DNA of 8,158 bases. It comes from Acidobacteriota bacterium (lineage in GTDB: Bacteria > Acidobacteriota > Blastocatellia > Pyrinomonadales > Pyrinomonadaceae). The position numbers and the translations under genes were made by a program. The number at the start of each line of letters is the position of its first letter. The stretch's first letter is position 1. The notes beneath the pieces are model-generated. The model did not search any database. It was given only the letters and a program-made list of their open reading frames with translations, and was not told the DNA's origin. Of the stretch, positions 1 to 6,220 are shown one piece after another. The DNA is taken from positions 1-8,158 of the forward strand of contig QHXE01000605.1 in assembly GCA_003222835.1 (NCBI GenBank). The letters run 5' to 3'.

Positions 1-340
1 CGGGAATCGTTAAGGAGAGGCCAAATTTGTCGGCTATCTTCCGAGCATTTCTTGCGGCTTCGCCTTCTTCACCTTTCAGACTCAACGGCAATCCAATCAC
101 CAACCCCTTCGAATTATAAGTCTCGATCAGGCCAGCAACCCGGCGCAGCAAGTCCTTCCAGCTTCGACGTTCGATCCTGGGCAAAGGCCTTACAGAAATT
201 CTTAACTCGTCACAAATAGCGAGCCCGATTCGCTTGGTGCCTAAATCAATCGCTAACAACCGGCCTGGAAATTCTGATGACCGTCCCAAAAAACTCTTTG
301 TCTGATGATTTTTTGCCAACTCAGTAATGAAAAGCTTCAT
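1..340 (-). CDS. ruvX: RuvX/YqgF family putative Holliday junction resolvase (partial, 3' end outside window)
   Basis: The reverse strand reads open from an ATG at 340 to the left edge, giving 113 codons without a stop. After about 27 residues comes the family signature LAIDLGTKRIGLAICDE, the RNase H-like first strand with the conserved catalytic Asp. Later GLVIGLPLSLKGEEGEAA matches the conserved 'vGlPl...G.eg..a' block around residues 80-96. Family members are small cytoplasmic proteins (about 135-150 aa) with an RNase H fold, implicated in Holliday junction resolution and/or pre-16S rRNA 5' processing. The N-terminus has roughly 25 residues more than usual before the first strand, so the true start could be an internal codon. 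No stop lies in frame just upstream, and the reading frame runs back through the palindrome at 354-397. It is divergent from the S41 gene. The missing C-terminus should carry the remaining catalytic acidic residues. The family call is secure; the start is less so. Confidence 0.93.
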   Translation of the reverse strand, partial: MKLFITELAKNHQTKSFLGRSSEFPGRLLAIDLGTKRIGLAICDELRISVRPLPRIERRSWKDLLRRVAGLIETYNSKGLVIGLPLSLKGEEGEAARNARKIADKFGLSLTIP

Positions 341-353
341 CGAATGTCCGATT

Positions 354-397
354 AGCTTTAGCTTGTCGATTCCGAAAGTAGGCGACAAGCTAAAGCT
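354..397. repeat. 15-bp perfect palindrome with 14-nt loop (REP-like candidate)
   Basis: AGCTTTAGCTTGTCG at 354-368 is the exact inverse complement of CGACAAGCTAAAGCT at 383-397, with a 14-nt spacer; two more pairs form outside after one mismatch. There is no T-run on either side and it lies between two divergent 5' ends, so a terminator role is unlikely. It could be a REP-type or miniature palindromic element, or a regulatory cruciform between ruvX and the S41 gene. No second copy was seen in this window, so its repeat nature is inference. Confidence 0.6.
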
Positions 398-416
398 TAT
401 CGTACATGCGCATCGC

Positions 417-445
417 TTGCGCCGCTCATACTCGGACGGTATGAT
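417..445 (+). promoter_or_regulatory. possible sigma70 promoter for the S41 gene
   Basis: TTGCGC (417-422) and TATGAT (440-445) are separated by exactly 17 bp, ahead of the start at 512. The -10 matches consensus at 5 of 6 positions, the -35 at only 3 of 6. It lies just right of the palindrome. The predicted leader would be about 60 nt. Confidence 0.35.
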
Positions 446-511
446 ACAGGCGTTTGGCTGATCGTTTAAGCGACCGTCGGTCGCGAGTTGGTTTAGTTCG
501 AGGTCTCACTA

Positions 512-1810
512 ATGTCATTCAAAAGCAAATTCACGCTGGTAGTACTTTCCGCCGCGCTCGCCGTTTACACGATTGCGGGCGCCTGGCTGGGCACTCGCGC
601 TCAACAACCGGCCAACGATCCGGGTGCGCAACAGAAAATCTTCGAGAGTGTGCTTAAGCACATTCAGGATGATTACGTTGACGAGCCAAACATGGAAAAG
701 GTTCGCGGTGGCGCGCTGCGCGGTCTCGCCTATGGTTTGGATCCTTATTCCACTTACTTGACTGCGGATCAAGTCAAAGATTACCGTGGCAACGATAAAG
801 GTAATCGAGTCGGGATTGGCGCTGAGCTTTCCCAGTACTCGTCGTTCCTATATGTCGTGGCACCCGTAAAGGGTTCACCCGCCGATCAATCTGGTGTGCG
901 CGCGGGTGACATCATTGAATATATAGACGGAAAAGCTACTCGTGACATCTCGCTTTATGACGCGCGGCAGTTACTGAACGGTGCGCCGGGAACGGAAGTG
1001 AAGCTGCGCATTCTGCGCTCAAATTCGCGGCCGTTAACTCTGACAGTGAAGCGAGGTTCGTTCCGTGCACCCGCGGCTGAAGCGCGAATGGAAGCCGGCC
1101 GCATCGGCATTCTCAAGATTAATAGCTTCGATAATGGAGAAGCTGCGGACGTTCGCACGCGTTTGCAGGAACTGATCAAACAGGGTGCGCAAAAAATTGT
1201 GCTCGACCTTCGCAGCGTGGCGGGTGGCGAAATTCAGGAAGGAACCTCGGTCGCCAATCTGTTTATTCGTGACGGCGTAATTGCGGAAAAGATCGGACGC
1301 GAACAGAAAGTCCTGCAGACGTTCGAAGCGGATCCAAAAGCCGAGGTTTTCGCTGGCCCGGTCGTGGCGTTGATTGATGGCGGAACGGCGGGTGCGGCGG
1401 AAATCGTGGCGTCGGCGTTCCTCGGACGAAAGCGTGGCGATGTCGTGGGCGAGAAAAGCTTCGGCGCCGGCGCCGAACAGGAATTGTTCACGCTGCGCGA
1501 TGGCGATGGATTGTTGCTCACTACGGTCAAGTGGGCGTCGAGTGGCGGCAAACCTTTTCTCGGTGAAGATCGTACGCATTCCGGTATCGCACCTTCAGTT
1601 GAAGTCAAGCGCGCGGAAAATCAAGGGCTTGATGTGGATGATCTGGGCGGCAACGAAGAAGAGTCGACTAAGCCAAATCAGACACCCTCAAAGCCGGGAA
1701 CTCAGCCAGAAGCTACCGCGCCCAAAATACAACCTGAAGACTTGCAGCTAAAGAAAGCGATCGAGATTTTGCGCGAAAAGCCGGCGGCTTCGGCACAGCG
1801 CGGCGCTTAG
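512..1810 (+). CDS. exported PDZ/S41 (carboxy-terminal processing protease-like) protein, predicted catalytically inactive
   Basis: The 432-aa product starts at an ATG with GAGG about 9 nt upstream. Residues 1-30 form a signal peptide or anchor. Residues 38-95 are the S41 N-terminal helical part (YVDEPN, GLDPYSTYL). A PDZ domain spans about 99-182 (GIGAEL, SPADQSGVRAGDIIEYIDG). The S41 core follows at about 195-366 (KINSF, IVLDLRS, VALIDGGTAGAAEI, VVGEKSFGAG, GIAPSVEV). Active CtpA/Prc enzymes use a Ser-Lys dyad 25 residues apart (Ser452/Lys477 in E. coli Prc), in G-S-A-S-A-S-E-I and F-G-K-G. The equivalent positions here are Gly294 (GGT, 1391-1393) and Ala319 (GCC, 1466-1468), with the same 25-residue spacing, so both catalytic side chains are absent while the fold motifs remain. 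An acidic, Pro/Thr-rich tail (380-410) ends in LQLKKAIEIL. It may act as a periplasmic PDZ adaptor or inhibitor; that role is inference. Confidence 0.9.
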   Translation: MSFKSKFTLVVLSAALAVYTIAGAWLGTRAQQPANDPGAQQKIFESVLKHIQDDYVDEPNMEKVRGGALRGLAYGLDPYSTYLTADQVKDYRGNDKGNRVGIGAELSQYSSFLYVVAPVKGSPADQSGVRAGDIIEYIDGKATRDISLYDARQLLNGAPGTEVKLRILRSNSRPLTLTVKRGSFRAPAAEARMEAGRIGILKINSFDNGEAADVRTRLQELIKQGAQKIVLDLRSVAGGEIQEGTSVANLFIRDGVIAEKIGREQKVLQTFEADPKAEVFAGPVVALIDGGTAGAAEIVASAFLGRKRGDVVGEKSFGAGAEQELFTLRDGDGLLLTTVKWASSGGKPFLGEDRTHSGIAPSVEVKRAENQGLDVDDLGGNEEESTKPNQTPSKPGTQPEATAPKIQPEDLQLKKAIEILREKPAASAQRGA

Positions 1811-1831
1811 CTGAAAGATAATCAATCGAAT

Positions 1832-1875
1832 AGGCCGGAGCGACGTGAATTCGTTCGCGCCGGCCTTTTCCTTTT
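1832..1875 (+). terminator. intrinsic terminator after the S41 gene
   Basis: AGGCCGG (1832-1838) pairs with CCGGCCT (1860-1866). Beyond one mismatch, GCGA (1840-1843) pairs with TCGC (1855-1858). The stem runs directly into TTTTCCTTTT. It lies 21 bp after the S41 stop and just before the channel gene, so the two genes are probably separate transcripts. Confidence 0.8.
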
Positions 1876-1896
1876 ACTGAATCAATTACAAACACG

Positions 1897-3087
1897 ATGC
1901 GCGGCTTGATGGGATTGATAGGGCTGTTCCTGATCGTAATCGTTCTTTGGGACGTCTTTGAGACGATTGTGTTGCCACGGCGCGTGACCAGGCGCTTTCG
2001 TTTGACGCGGTACTTCTATCGCTCGATTTGGCAACCGTGGTCGGCATTGGCGCGAATGGTTCGTAAGAGCAAGCGGCGCGAAACGCTGCTCAGCATCTTC
2101 GGTCCGCTATCGTTGCTGATGCTGCTAGTAATATGGGCGGCGACTCTGGTTTTCGCGTTTACGTTGATCCATTGGGCAATTGGTTCGCAGATCAACTCTG
2201 GTAGCGCACCGGCTGGCTTTCTGACCGATCTTTACTACAGCGGCACCACCTTTTCCACGCTCGGACTGGGCGACCTCACGCCCATCACCTCAACCGCGCG
2301 AGTGATTACTGTCTTGGAAGCGAGCATGGGCCTGGGCTTGCTGGCTTTAGTAATTGGTTACTTTCCGGTTCTCTATCAAGCTTTTTCGCGCCGCGAAGCA
2401 AACATCTCGCTGCTCGACGCGCGCGCAGGCACGCCGCCAACCGCAGTCGAACTACTACGACGTCATCAGGAGGCTGACAGTCTGCCAGCGCTCGATGAAC
2501 TGCTGCGAGATTGGGAAAGGTGGGCGGCGGACTTAATGGAAAGCCATCTCTCCTATCCGGTGCTCTGCTTCTTTCGCTCGCAACACGACAATCAATCATG
2601 GCTGGCGGCGCTCAACACGGTACTTGATACTTGTAGTCTGGTGATGGTCGGGATAGATGGGATTCCGAAGTGGCAGGCGCAACTCACGTTCAAAATGGTG
2701 CGCCACGCGATTGTAGACATCGCGCAAATCTTCAATACCTCGCCACTCAAGCATGATGGTGGGCGATTAACCAGTGAAAATCTCGTCCAGCTTCGGGCGG
2801 CCCTATCTGCGTCGAGAGTCTCGGTGCGAAACGAGCCGGGGGACGAGGAAACTCTGAAAGAACTGCGCGCGATGTACGAACCTTACACCGAAGTGCTCTC
2901 GCGTTATCTCATGATGCCGTTGCCGGAGTGGTTGCCAAAACCGCGCTCCACTGATAACTGGCAAACCAGTGCCTGGGAAATCACGCCGCAGACCGCTGAA
3001 CAGCCTTTTCGCAAGTGCATGCAACGCGCCGCGTCGGCCAAAGCGCACGCCCATAACACAACGGCGTTTAGTGATAAGGGAGTCTAG
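1897..3087 (+). CDS. two-transmembrane potassium channel family protein (Ion_trans_2 type) with GLG filter
   Basis: The 396-aa inner-membrane protein has a hydrophobic N-terminal segment (about 3-26), a basic linker (27-62), TM1 (about 65-93), a pore helix and filter (about 108-128), and TM2 (about 133-163). A soluble C-terminal region of roughly 230 residues follows. The filter is T121-L-G-L-G-D126 in the context TTFSTLGLGDLTP, the position of T-V-G-Y-G-D in K+ channels. The pore therefore resembles the K+ channel family but has Leu in place of Tyr/Phe at the middle position. The C-terminal part is helical and rich in charged residues and Trp. I see no GxGxxG nucleotide-binding motif of an RCK/TrkA-N domain and no cyclic-nucleotide-binding motif, so the gating ligand is unknown. 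No good Shine-Dalgarno precedes the ATG; the ATG four codons in is an alternative. K+ selectivity is not proven by the sequence. Confidence 0.82.
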   Translation: MRGLMGLIGLFLIVIVLWDVFETIVLPRRVTRRFRLTRYFYRSIWQPWSALARMVRKSKRRETLLSIFGPLSLLMLLVIWAATLVFAFTLIHWAIGSQINSGSAPAGFLTDLYYSGTTFSTLGLGDLTPITSTARVITVLEASMGLGLLALVIGYFPVLYQAFSRREANISLLDARAGTPPTAVELLRRHQEADSLPALDELLRDWERWAADLMESHLSYPVLCFFRSQHDNQSWLAALNTVLDTCSLVMVGIDGIPKWQAQLTFKMVRHAIVDIAQIFNTSPLKHDGGRLTSENLVQLRAALSASRVSVRNEPGDEETLKELRAMYEPYTEVLSRYLMMPLPEWLPKPRSTDNWQTSAWEITPQTAEQPFRKCMQRAASAKAHAHNTTAFSDKGV

Positions 3088-3089
3088 AG

Positions 3090-3107
3090 TGCAAGCAGTA
3101 GCTTGCA
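3090..3107 (+). other. short hairpin immediately after the channel stop codon
   Basis: TGCAAGC (3090-3096) and GCTTGCA (3101-3107) are perfectly complementary with a 4-nt loop, starting 3 nt after the TAG. No U-tract follows (TGTGCCAAG), so it is not a standard intrinsic terminator. It may stabilise the mRNA 3' end, or be a REP-like palindrome. Confidence 0.45.
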
Positions 3108-3256
3108 TGTGCCAAGAAGAATCCTGAAGGCTGAGATTACGAAGTCTCTCTAGTCATGGCAGCCTTGTGATCATTTGGAGTGCTCGACGATCCCATATGG
3201 AACAGCCCTCTCCTTGCGAGCGACGATAAGAGCCTAATCCTATCGCACTGTGTTCT

Positions 3257-3262
3257 TATAAT
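3257..3262 (+). promoter_or_regulatory. possible -10 element (TATAAT) ahead of the glycine-zipper gene
   Basis: This is a perfect TATAAT, but 16-18 bp upstream there is no TTGACA-like hexamer and no TG extension. If used, the leader of the 3424 gene would be about 155 nt. Support is weak. Confidence 0.25.
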
Positions 3263-3423
3263 TTTCTTGCAATCCGTAGACTGCTTCACGGAAAGTCGCG
3301 ATTCAGGACTTCGATGAGCGAATTGCGGGGCAGACTCTCTCGCTTGAGGCATGCATGTTGCCGCATAGCACGTCGAGAGTTTTCCACCGTTGTAATCAAG
3401 AAAGCGAAAAGGAGAATTTGAAA

Positions 3424-4017
3424 ATGCTTATCACCAAAAAAATGCTGCTGGCGTTGACGATAGTGGGCGCCCTGCTCGGCGCGGGGATCGGCGCACTCAT
3501 TACGCACACAGGTTCGGGCTCGACGTCCGCAAGCACGACACCAAGCACAACGTCGAGTACGACAAATGACGCGAGTAAGTACTCAGCCAATCAAACGGAT
3601 CCAAATTCCAAAACGCCGGAACAATTAGCGGCTGACAACGCGGCAAAATTTAAGACGCCGGAAGAACAGACAGCCTTTCGCGAGGGTTTTAGCGATGGAT
3701 ATACGTCGTGCAGCAATGTACAGACAGGTACGTCCTCGCAGAACTACAGTGCCTCGTCAACCTATAGCGCGGATCGCGCGCCGGTGCGGCGTTATTACCA
3801 CGGGCGACGAGTCTATTACGACTATGGCAATTCGCATGGCCGCTCATTCTGGCAAAAGCACCGCGATAAGTTGACGGTGGCGATGGGGACCGGCGCAGGC
3901 GCGCTAATTGGTGGCCTGATTGGCGGAAAGCGCGGCGCTGGTATTGGCATGCTCGCGGGCGGCGGCGGCTCGGCGCTCTATACCTACAAGCTGCGTCACC
4001 GACGCCATCGTTACTAA
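3424..4017 (+). CDS. exported YMGG-like glycine-zipper protein
   Basis: I chose the ATG at 3424 because AAAAGGAG (3407-3414) sits 9 nt upstream. It gives 197 aa opening with MLITKK and a hydrophobic segment (about 7-28), a typical signal peptide or anchor. The upstream ATG at 3355 would add 23 polar residues and bury that signal. Residues 30-50 are a Ser/Thr-rich linker. Residues 60-90 are charged (EEQTAFREGFSDGY) and include one Cys (Cys96 in YTSCSN). A Tyr/Arg-rich stretch follows (RRYYHGRRVYYDYG). The C-terminus holds the glycine zipper, GTGAGALIGGLIGG plus GAGIGMLAGGGGSALYTY, with Gly/Ala every 3-4 residues, then a basic end. Glycine-zipper proteins are small envelope proteins whose packed helices associate with membranes; no specific activity can be assigned. 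The next gene begins 36 bp downstream with no terminator between, so the two are probably co-transcribed. Confidence 0.82.
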   Translation: MLITKKMLLALTIVGALLGAGIGALITHTGSGSTSASTTPSTTSSTTNDASKYSANQTDPNSKTPEQLAADNAAKFKTPEEQTAFREGFSDGYTSCSNVQTGTSSQNYSASSTYSADRAPVRRYYHGRRVYYDYGNSHGRSFWQKHRDKLTVAMGTGAGALIGGLIGGKRGAGIGMLAGGGGSALYTYKLRHRRHRY

Positions 4018-4053
4018 GTCAGAACTGAGGGTTAGTCACCGGTAACCAGAGTG

Positions 4054-5016
4054 ATGCGATCGAACCTTAGAATTCTCTTTGTGGTATTTCTTACTCTGGC
4101 AATCGGCGGAAGGGCAGTTCTATTTGGAGCTGCCCTTTTTGGTGCTCGTAAGCCATTGAATGGGCGCATGACTGAAGCGAGACCGTCGGTCCCGCGTCCG
4201 ATTTCATTTCGAGACGTTCCTGGCCGTGGTTTGTTAATAAGAACATGGGTCAACTCTCAGGGGCCGTTCACATTCGCGATTGACACCGGGGCCGGCGCGA
4301 CGCTCTTGTCGCAGAGAGTTGCAGAGGAAGCTGGAGTTAACGTCACCAGTGGCCGTACGATTTCAGTGGCCGGACTCAGCGGCGTCCAGTCGACGGCCCG
4401 CCAAGTCTCAATTCAAAGCCTGGCCATCGGCGATCGGGAGAACTCTCTGCCTGGCAAGAGCGAGGTGATGGTAGCCAACGGATTGCCGCGCGACCTGGAC
4501 GGAATTTTAGATCCCACGGAAGCTTTTTCCCCACTCGGCTACGTTATCGACATTCCGCGCCACGAGCTATCCGCTTTCGATCCTCAGGCGACGCCAGTAC
4601 GAATGAACAGCCAGCCGGAGGAAGGAACCGTGGTACCCTGGCTTAGAGAAAGACATGGCCGCCGGCCGTTTGTGCAACTTGATAATGGCGATCGCGCCTT
4701 GCTCGACACCGGATCGGGTCTCGGCTTAGCGATCAGAGAGTCTGGTCAGAGTGATCGGGAGAGCGGAGCAAGCGTCCGCGATATCGGTGGTGGCAACATT
4801 TCTGCGCGCCGTATCGCTGCCAGAACGATCTCGATTGGCTCGCTCACATTACGGAGAATTCCCACCGATGTAGTTTCTGGCGCCGAGGCCGATGCGCCGG
4901 TGCTGCTTGGCTTGAGCGCCCTGCGGCCTTTTCGCCTTCGACTCGATCCCGTTCATCGGCTAATCGAAATCGCTCCGAGCGAAAGCAACCGTTCTTTGCA
5001 GTACCGAGGCCAATAG
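4054..5016 (+). CDS. exported retropepsin-like aspartyl protease family protein with two DTG motifs
   Basis: The product is 320 aa from the ATG at 4054; a GTG one codon earlier (4051) is an equal alternative, and no strong ribosome-binding site separates them. Residues 1-32 form an N-terminal signal or anchor (ILFVVFLTLAIGG). Two similar lobes follow. Lobe 1 has FAIDTGAGATLLS (Asp77-Thr-Gly79) and the later hydrophobic-Gly element DLDGILD (about 147-153). Lobe 2 has ALLDTGSGLGLAI (Asp218-Thr-Gly220) and PVLLGLSAL (about 282-290). Each lobe thus has the Asp-Thr-Gly loop plus the downstream psi-loop Gly, as in the PF13650/PF13975-type aspartic proteases. Both catalytic Asp are present, so one chain could form a complete pepsin-like site; bacterial relatives often carry a single lobe and dimerise. 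It is likely periplasmic or anchored, with unknown substrate, and co-transcribed with the glycine-zipper gene. The family call is good; catalytic activity is inference. Confidence 0.85.
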   Translation: MRSNLRILFVVFLTLAIGGRAVLFGAALFGARKPLNGRMTEARPSVPRPISFRDVPGRGLLIRTWVNSQGPFTFAIDTGAGATLLSQRVAEEAGVNVTSGRTISVAGLSGVQSTARQVSIQSLAIGDRENSLPGKSEVMVANGLPRDLDGILDPTEAFSPLGYVIDIPRHELSAFDPQATPVRMNSQPEEGTVVPWLRERHGRRPFVQLDNGDRALLDTGSGLGLAIRESGQSDRESGASVRDIGGGNISARRIAARTISIGSLTLRRIPTDVVSGAEADAPVLLGLSALRPFRLRLDPVHRLIEIAPSESNRSLQYRGQ

Positions 5017-5030
5017 CGATTGAAAAGCTG

Positions 5031-5060
5031 TTGACTTTTCCCTGACGGCAAGCATATTTT
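5031..5060 (+). promoter_or_regulatory. sigma70-like promoter for the 5115 gene
   Basis: TTGACT (5031-5036, 5 of 6) is followed after 18 bp by TATTTT (5055-5060); CATATT at 5053-5058 gives a 16-bp spacer. It lies 15 bp after the preceding stop, so the 5115 gene can be transcribed independently. The -35 overlaps a small A/T-rich inverted repeat (GAAAAG 5022-5027 with CTTTTC 5035-5040). Confidence 0.5.
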
Positions 5061-5114
5061 CCTCTTCGCCGTTTCTCAAAAATCCATTCGAGCGAAGTCT
5101 TCAAGGAGGAACCT

Positions 5115-5810
5115 GTGATTTTTCGATTCGGGGTTGTCATTCTTTGCTCTATAGCCTTCGTAGCGCTCGGTTCTGCTCAGGAAACCGAGACCACAATAAA
5201 TAAGTCCCTGATACCGCTCCAAGCTAATGAGCTAAGCAAGTTCGTGCCTCCCGGCTGGAAGATCGAAGAGAAACTGACAGGCGATCTCAACGGCGATTCG
5301 TTGCTCGACTTCGCTTTAGAGCTGATTGAGAACAATCCCGAAAAAGACCAAAGCGGCGATCCGAGGGAGAGATCCAGGGCGCTCCTCATTGTGCTTCAAA
5401 GCCAGGATGGCAAACTCGCGCGCGCGGGCGTCGCTGATAAGTTGCTGCAATGCACTCGCTGCGGCGGAGCTTTCTATGGAGTCGTAGAAGCCCCGGCGAA
5501 TGTGAAGATCGATAAAAGCGTCATCATCGTGGAACAGGATCACGGTTCGCGCGATCTGACTAACACCACCTATCGTTTCAGGTATGATCCCGAAACGCAG
5601 AGGTTTATTCTAATCGGTTTTGATTTCGCCGACTCTGATCGCTTGACCGGAAACAACGTTTCAGAAAGCACTAATTACCTAACGGGAGTTCGTAGAGTTT
5701 CCCGTGGTAAAACCGTAACCTCGTCGACCATTCCCCGTAAGAAGATATTCCTCGAGGACGTAGGTTCCGAACAGTTTGAAGAAGACGCCGAGAAGCGTCT
5801 TAATCTCTGA
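5115..5810 (+). CDS. secreted protein with one Ca-binding-like Asp loop (VCBS/FG-GAP-like), function unknown
   Basis: The start is a GTG at 5115, supported by a near-perfect AAGGAGGA (5103-5110) ending 4 nt upstream. The product is 231 aa. Residues 1-21 form a clear Sec signal peptide ending ALGSA, with cleavage probably before QE. Residues 56-67 read GDLNGDSLLDFA: the D-x-N-x-D-x-x-x-D pattern (Asp57, Asn59, Asp61, Asp65) of FG-GAP/VCBS or EF-hand-like calcium loops, here as a single copy rather than a propeller set. Beta-strand-like stretches follow (ALLIVLQS, SVIIVEQDHG, TYRFRYD, RFILIGFDF). A C-x-x-C pair (Cys113, Cys116 in LQCTRCGGAF) could form a disulphide in the periplasm. The C-terminus is acidic. 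Proteins of this shape occur as uncharacterised periplasmic or extracellular proteins; I cannot name a function. The downstream gap of 410 bp ends in a strong terminator. Confidence 0.78.
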   Translation: MIFRFGVVILCSIAFVALGSAQETETTINKSLIPLQANELSKFVPPGWKIEEKLTGDLNGDSLLDFALELIENNPEKDQSGDPRERSRALLIVLQSQDGKLARAGVADKLLQCTRCGGAFYGVVEAPANVKIDKSVIIVEQDHGSRDLTNTTYRFRYDPETQRFILIGFDFADSDRLTGNNVSESTNYLTGVRRVSRGKTVTSSTIPRKKIFLEDVGSEQFEEDAEKRLNL

Positions 5811-6095
5811 AACATCCTCGCGCAATCTGTTTCTCTATCACTCGCTGTGCGTCAGGTGCAGGCAGAAGGAGTAAGCGAGCGAGACAGTTTCCCATCAAGC
5901 TGCCTTCGCGATTTCCTAATCCAGTCCGGCGGAGTCTGGCCGTCTCTCGGGAAAAGGGCAAAACGAGTTGAGAGCGAAGGCATTCGGCCCGCGTAAAAAT
6001 GCCCGGCCAATGGGGACATTTGCCCATTTGCGCAGCATCTTATGCCCGAACAGTGGAGTTATTCAGAGGTATGGTGATTGCCAAACAGACTCACA

Positions 6096-6207
6096 CCCAA
6101 GTGTCTTGGGGAAGGCGGAAGAAGCCCTTGGGGGTCCTTCGGGCTCGCCGACTTCTTCCGCTGATTGTTTTTCGAGCCGGGTGCTCCGGGTGCACCCGGC
6201 TCTTTTT
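6096..6207 (+). ncRNA. candidate structured small RNA or 3'-UTR module ending in a terminator
   Basis: Three consecutive stems lie in 112 nt. CCCAAG/CTTGGG (6096-6101/6105-6110) has a 3-nt loop. A perfect 10-bp stem GCGGAAGAAG/CTTCTTCCGC (6115-6124/6152-6161) encloses a smaller CCC/GGG helix. The 11-bp terminator follows. The density of perfect pairing is above chance expectation, but it matches no RNA class I recognise: no RNase P 'GAGGAAAGTCC', no tmRNA T-arm, no SRP 'GGAAGGAGCAG' core. The 5' end is undefined and no clear promoter was found. Confidence 0.35.
6174..6207 (+). terminator. very strong intrinsic terminator
   Basis: GAGCCGGGTGC (6174-6184) and GCACCCGGCTC (6192-6202) form a perfect 11-bp GC-rich stem with a 7-nt loop, directly followed by TTTTT (6203-6207). 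The U-tract is on the plus strand only. On the minus strand the hairpin is preceded by A5 but followed by GAAAAAC, so termination of the convergent gene here would be less efficient. It ends either the 5115 transcript after a long 3' UTR or a small RNA. Confidence 0.88.
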
Positions 6208-6220
6208 ATGGGCGATGTTT

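Larger units (their letters stand above)
3088..3423. other. 336-bp gap without a convincing gene
   Basis: It holds a 7-bp perfect hairpin right after the channel stop (3090-3107), a consensus-like TATAAT at 3257-3262 without a recognisable -35 at the usual distance, and the Shine-Dalgarno of the next gene (3408-3414). Short reading frames here have no family features. Frame +1 stays open from an ATG at 3355 into the next gene, but that extension reads poorly and lies upstream of the strong ribosome-binding site. Confidence 0.6.
5811..6220. other. 410-bp gap without a convincing gene, rich in inverted repeats
   Basis: Between the stop at 5810 and the convergent stop at 6221 there is no reading frame with a credible start and composition; the two overlapping plus-strand frames from about 5968/5999 look spurious. 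The region holds many pairable segments on the plus strand: CTGTTTC/GAGACAG (5828-5834/5881-5887, one G-U), CTCGCT/AGCGAG (5841-5846/5874-5879), TGCCTTCGC/GCGAAGGCA (5901-5909/5974-5982), a nested CCAGTCC...GGA..CTGG hairpin (from 5921), AATGGG/CCCATT (6009-6014/6023-6028), then the hairpins at 6096-6161 and the terminator at 6174-6207. It is either a long structured 3' UTR of the 5115 gene or an independent small RNA locus. Confidence 0.55.

Noticed and set aside
1034..1579. 181-codon open frame on the minus strand inside the S41 gene
   Set aside because: It is antisense to clear PDZ/S41 motifs and has no signal, motif or ribosome-binding site of its own.
3355..3423. N-terminal extension of the glycine-zipper gene from an earlier ATG at 3355
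   Set aside because: A strong AAAAGGAG lies between the two starts, and the extension would place 23 polar residues ahead of a classic signal peptide.
4027..4047. GGTTA...TAACC inverted repeat between the glycine-zipper and aspartyl protease genes as a terminator
   Set aside because: The stem is only five base pairs and has no U-tract; the genes are more likely co-transcribed.
5022..5040. GAAAAG/CTTTTC hairpin as a terminator after the aspartyl protease gene
   Set aside because: The stem is short and A/T-rich with no U-run, and it overlaps a good promoter -35 box.
5811..6220. RNase P RNA, tmRNA or SRP RNA in the non-coding gap
   Set aside because: None of the universally conserved segments of these RNAs was found on either strand.
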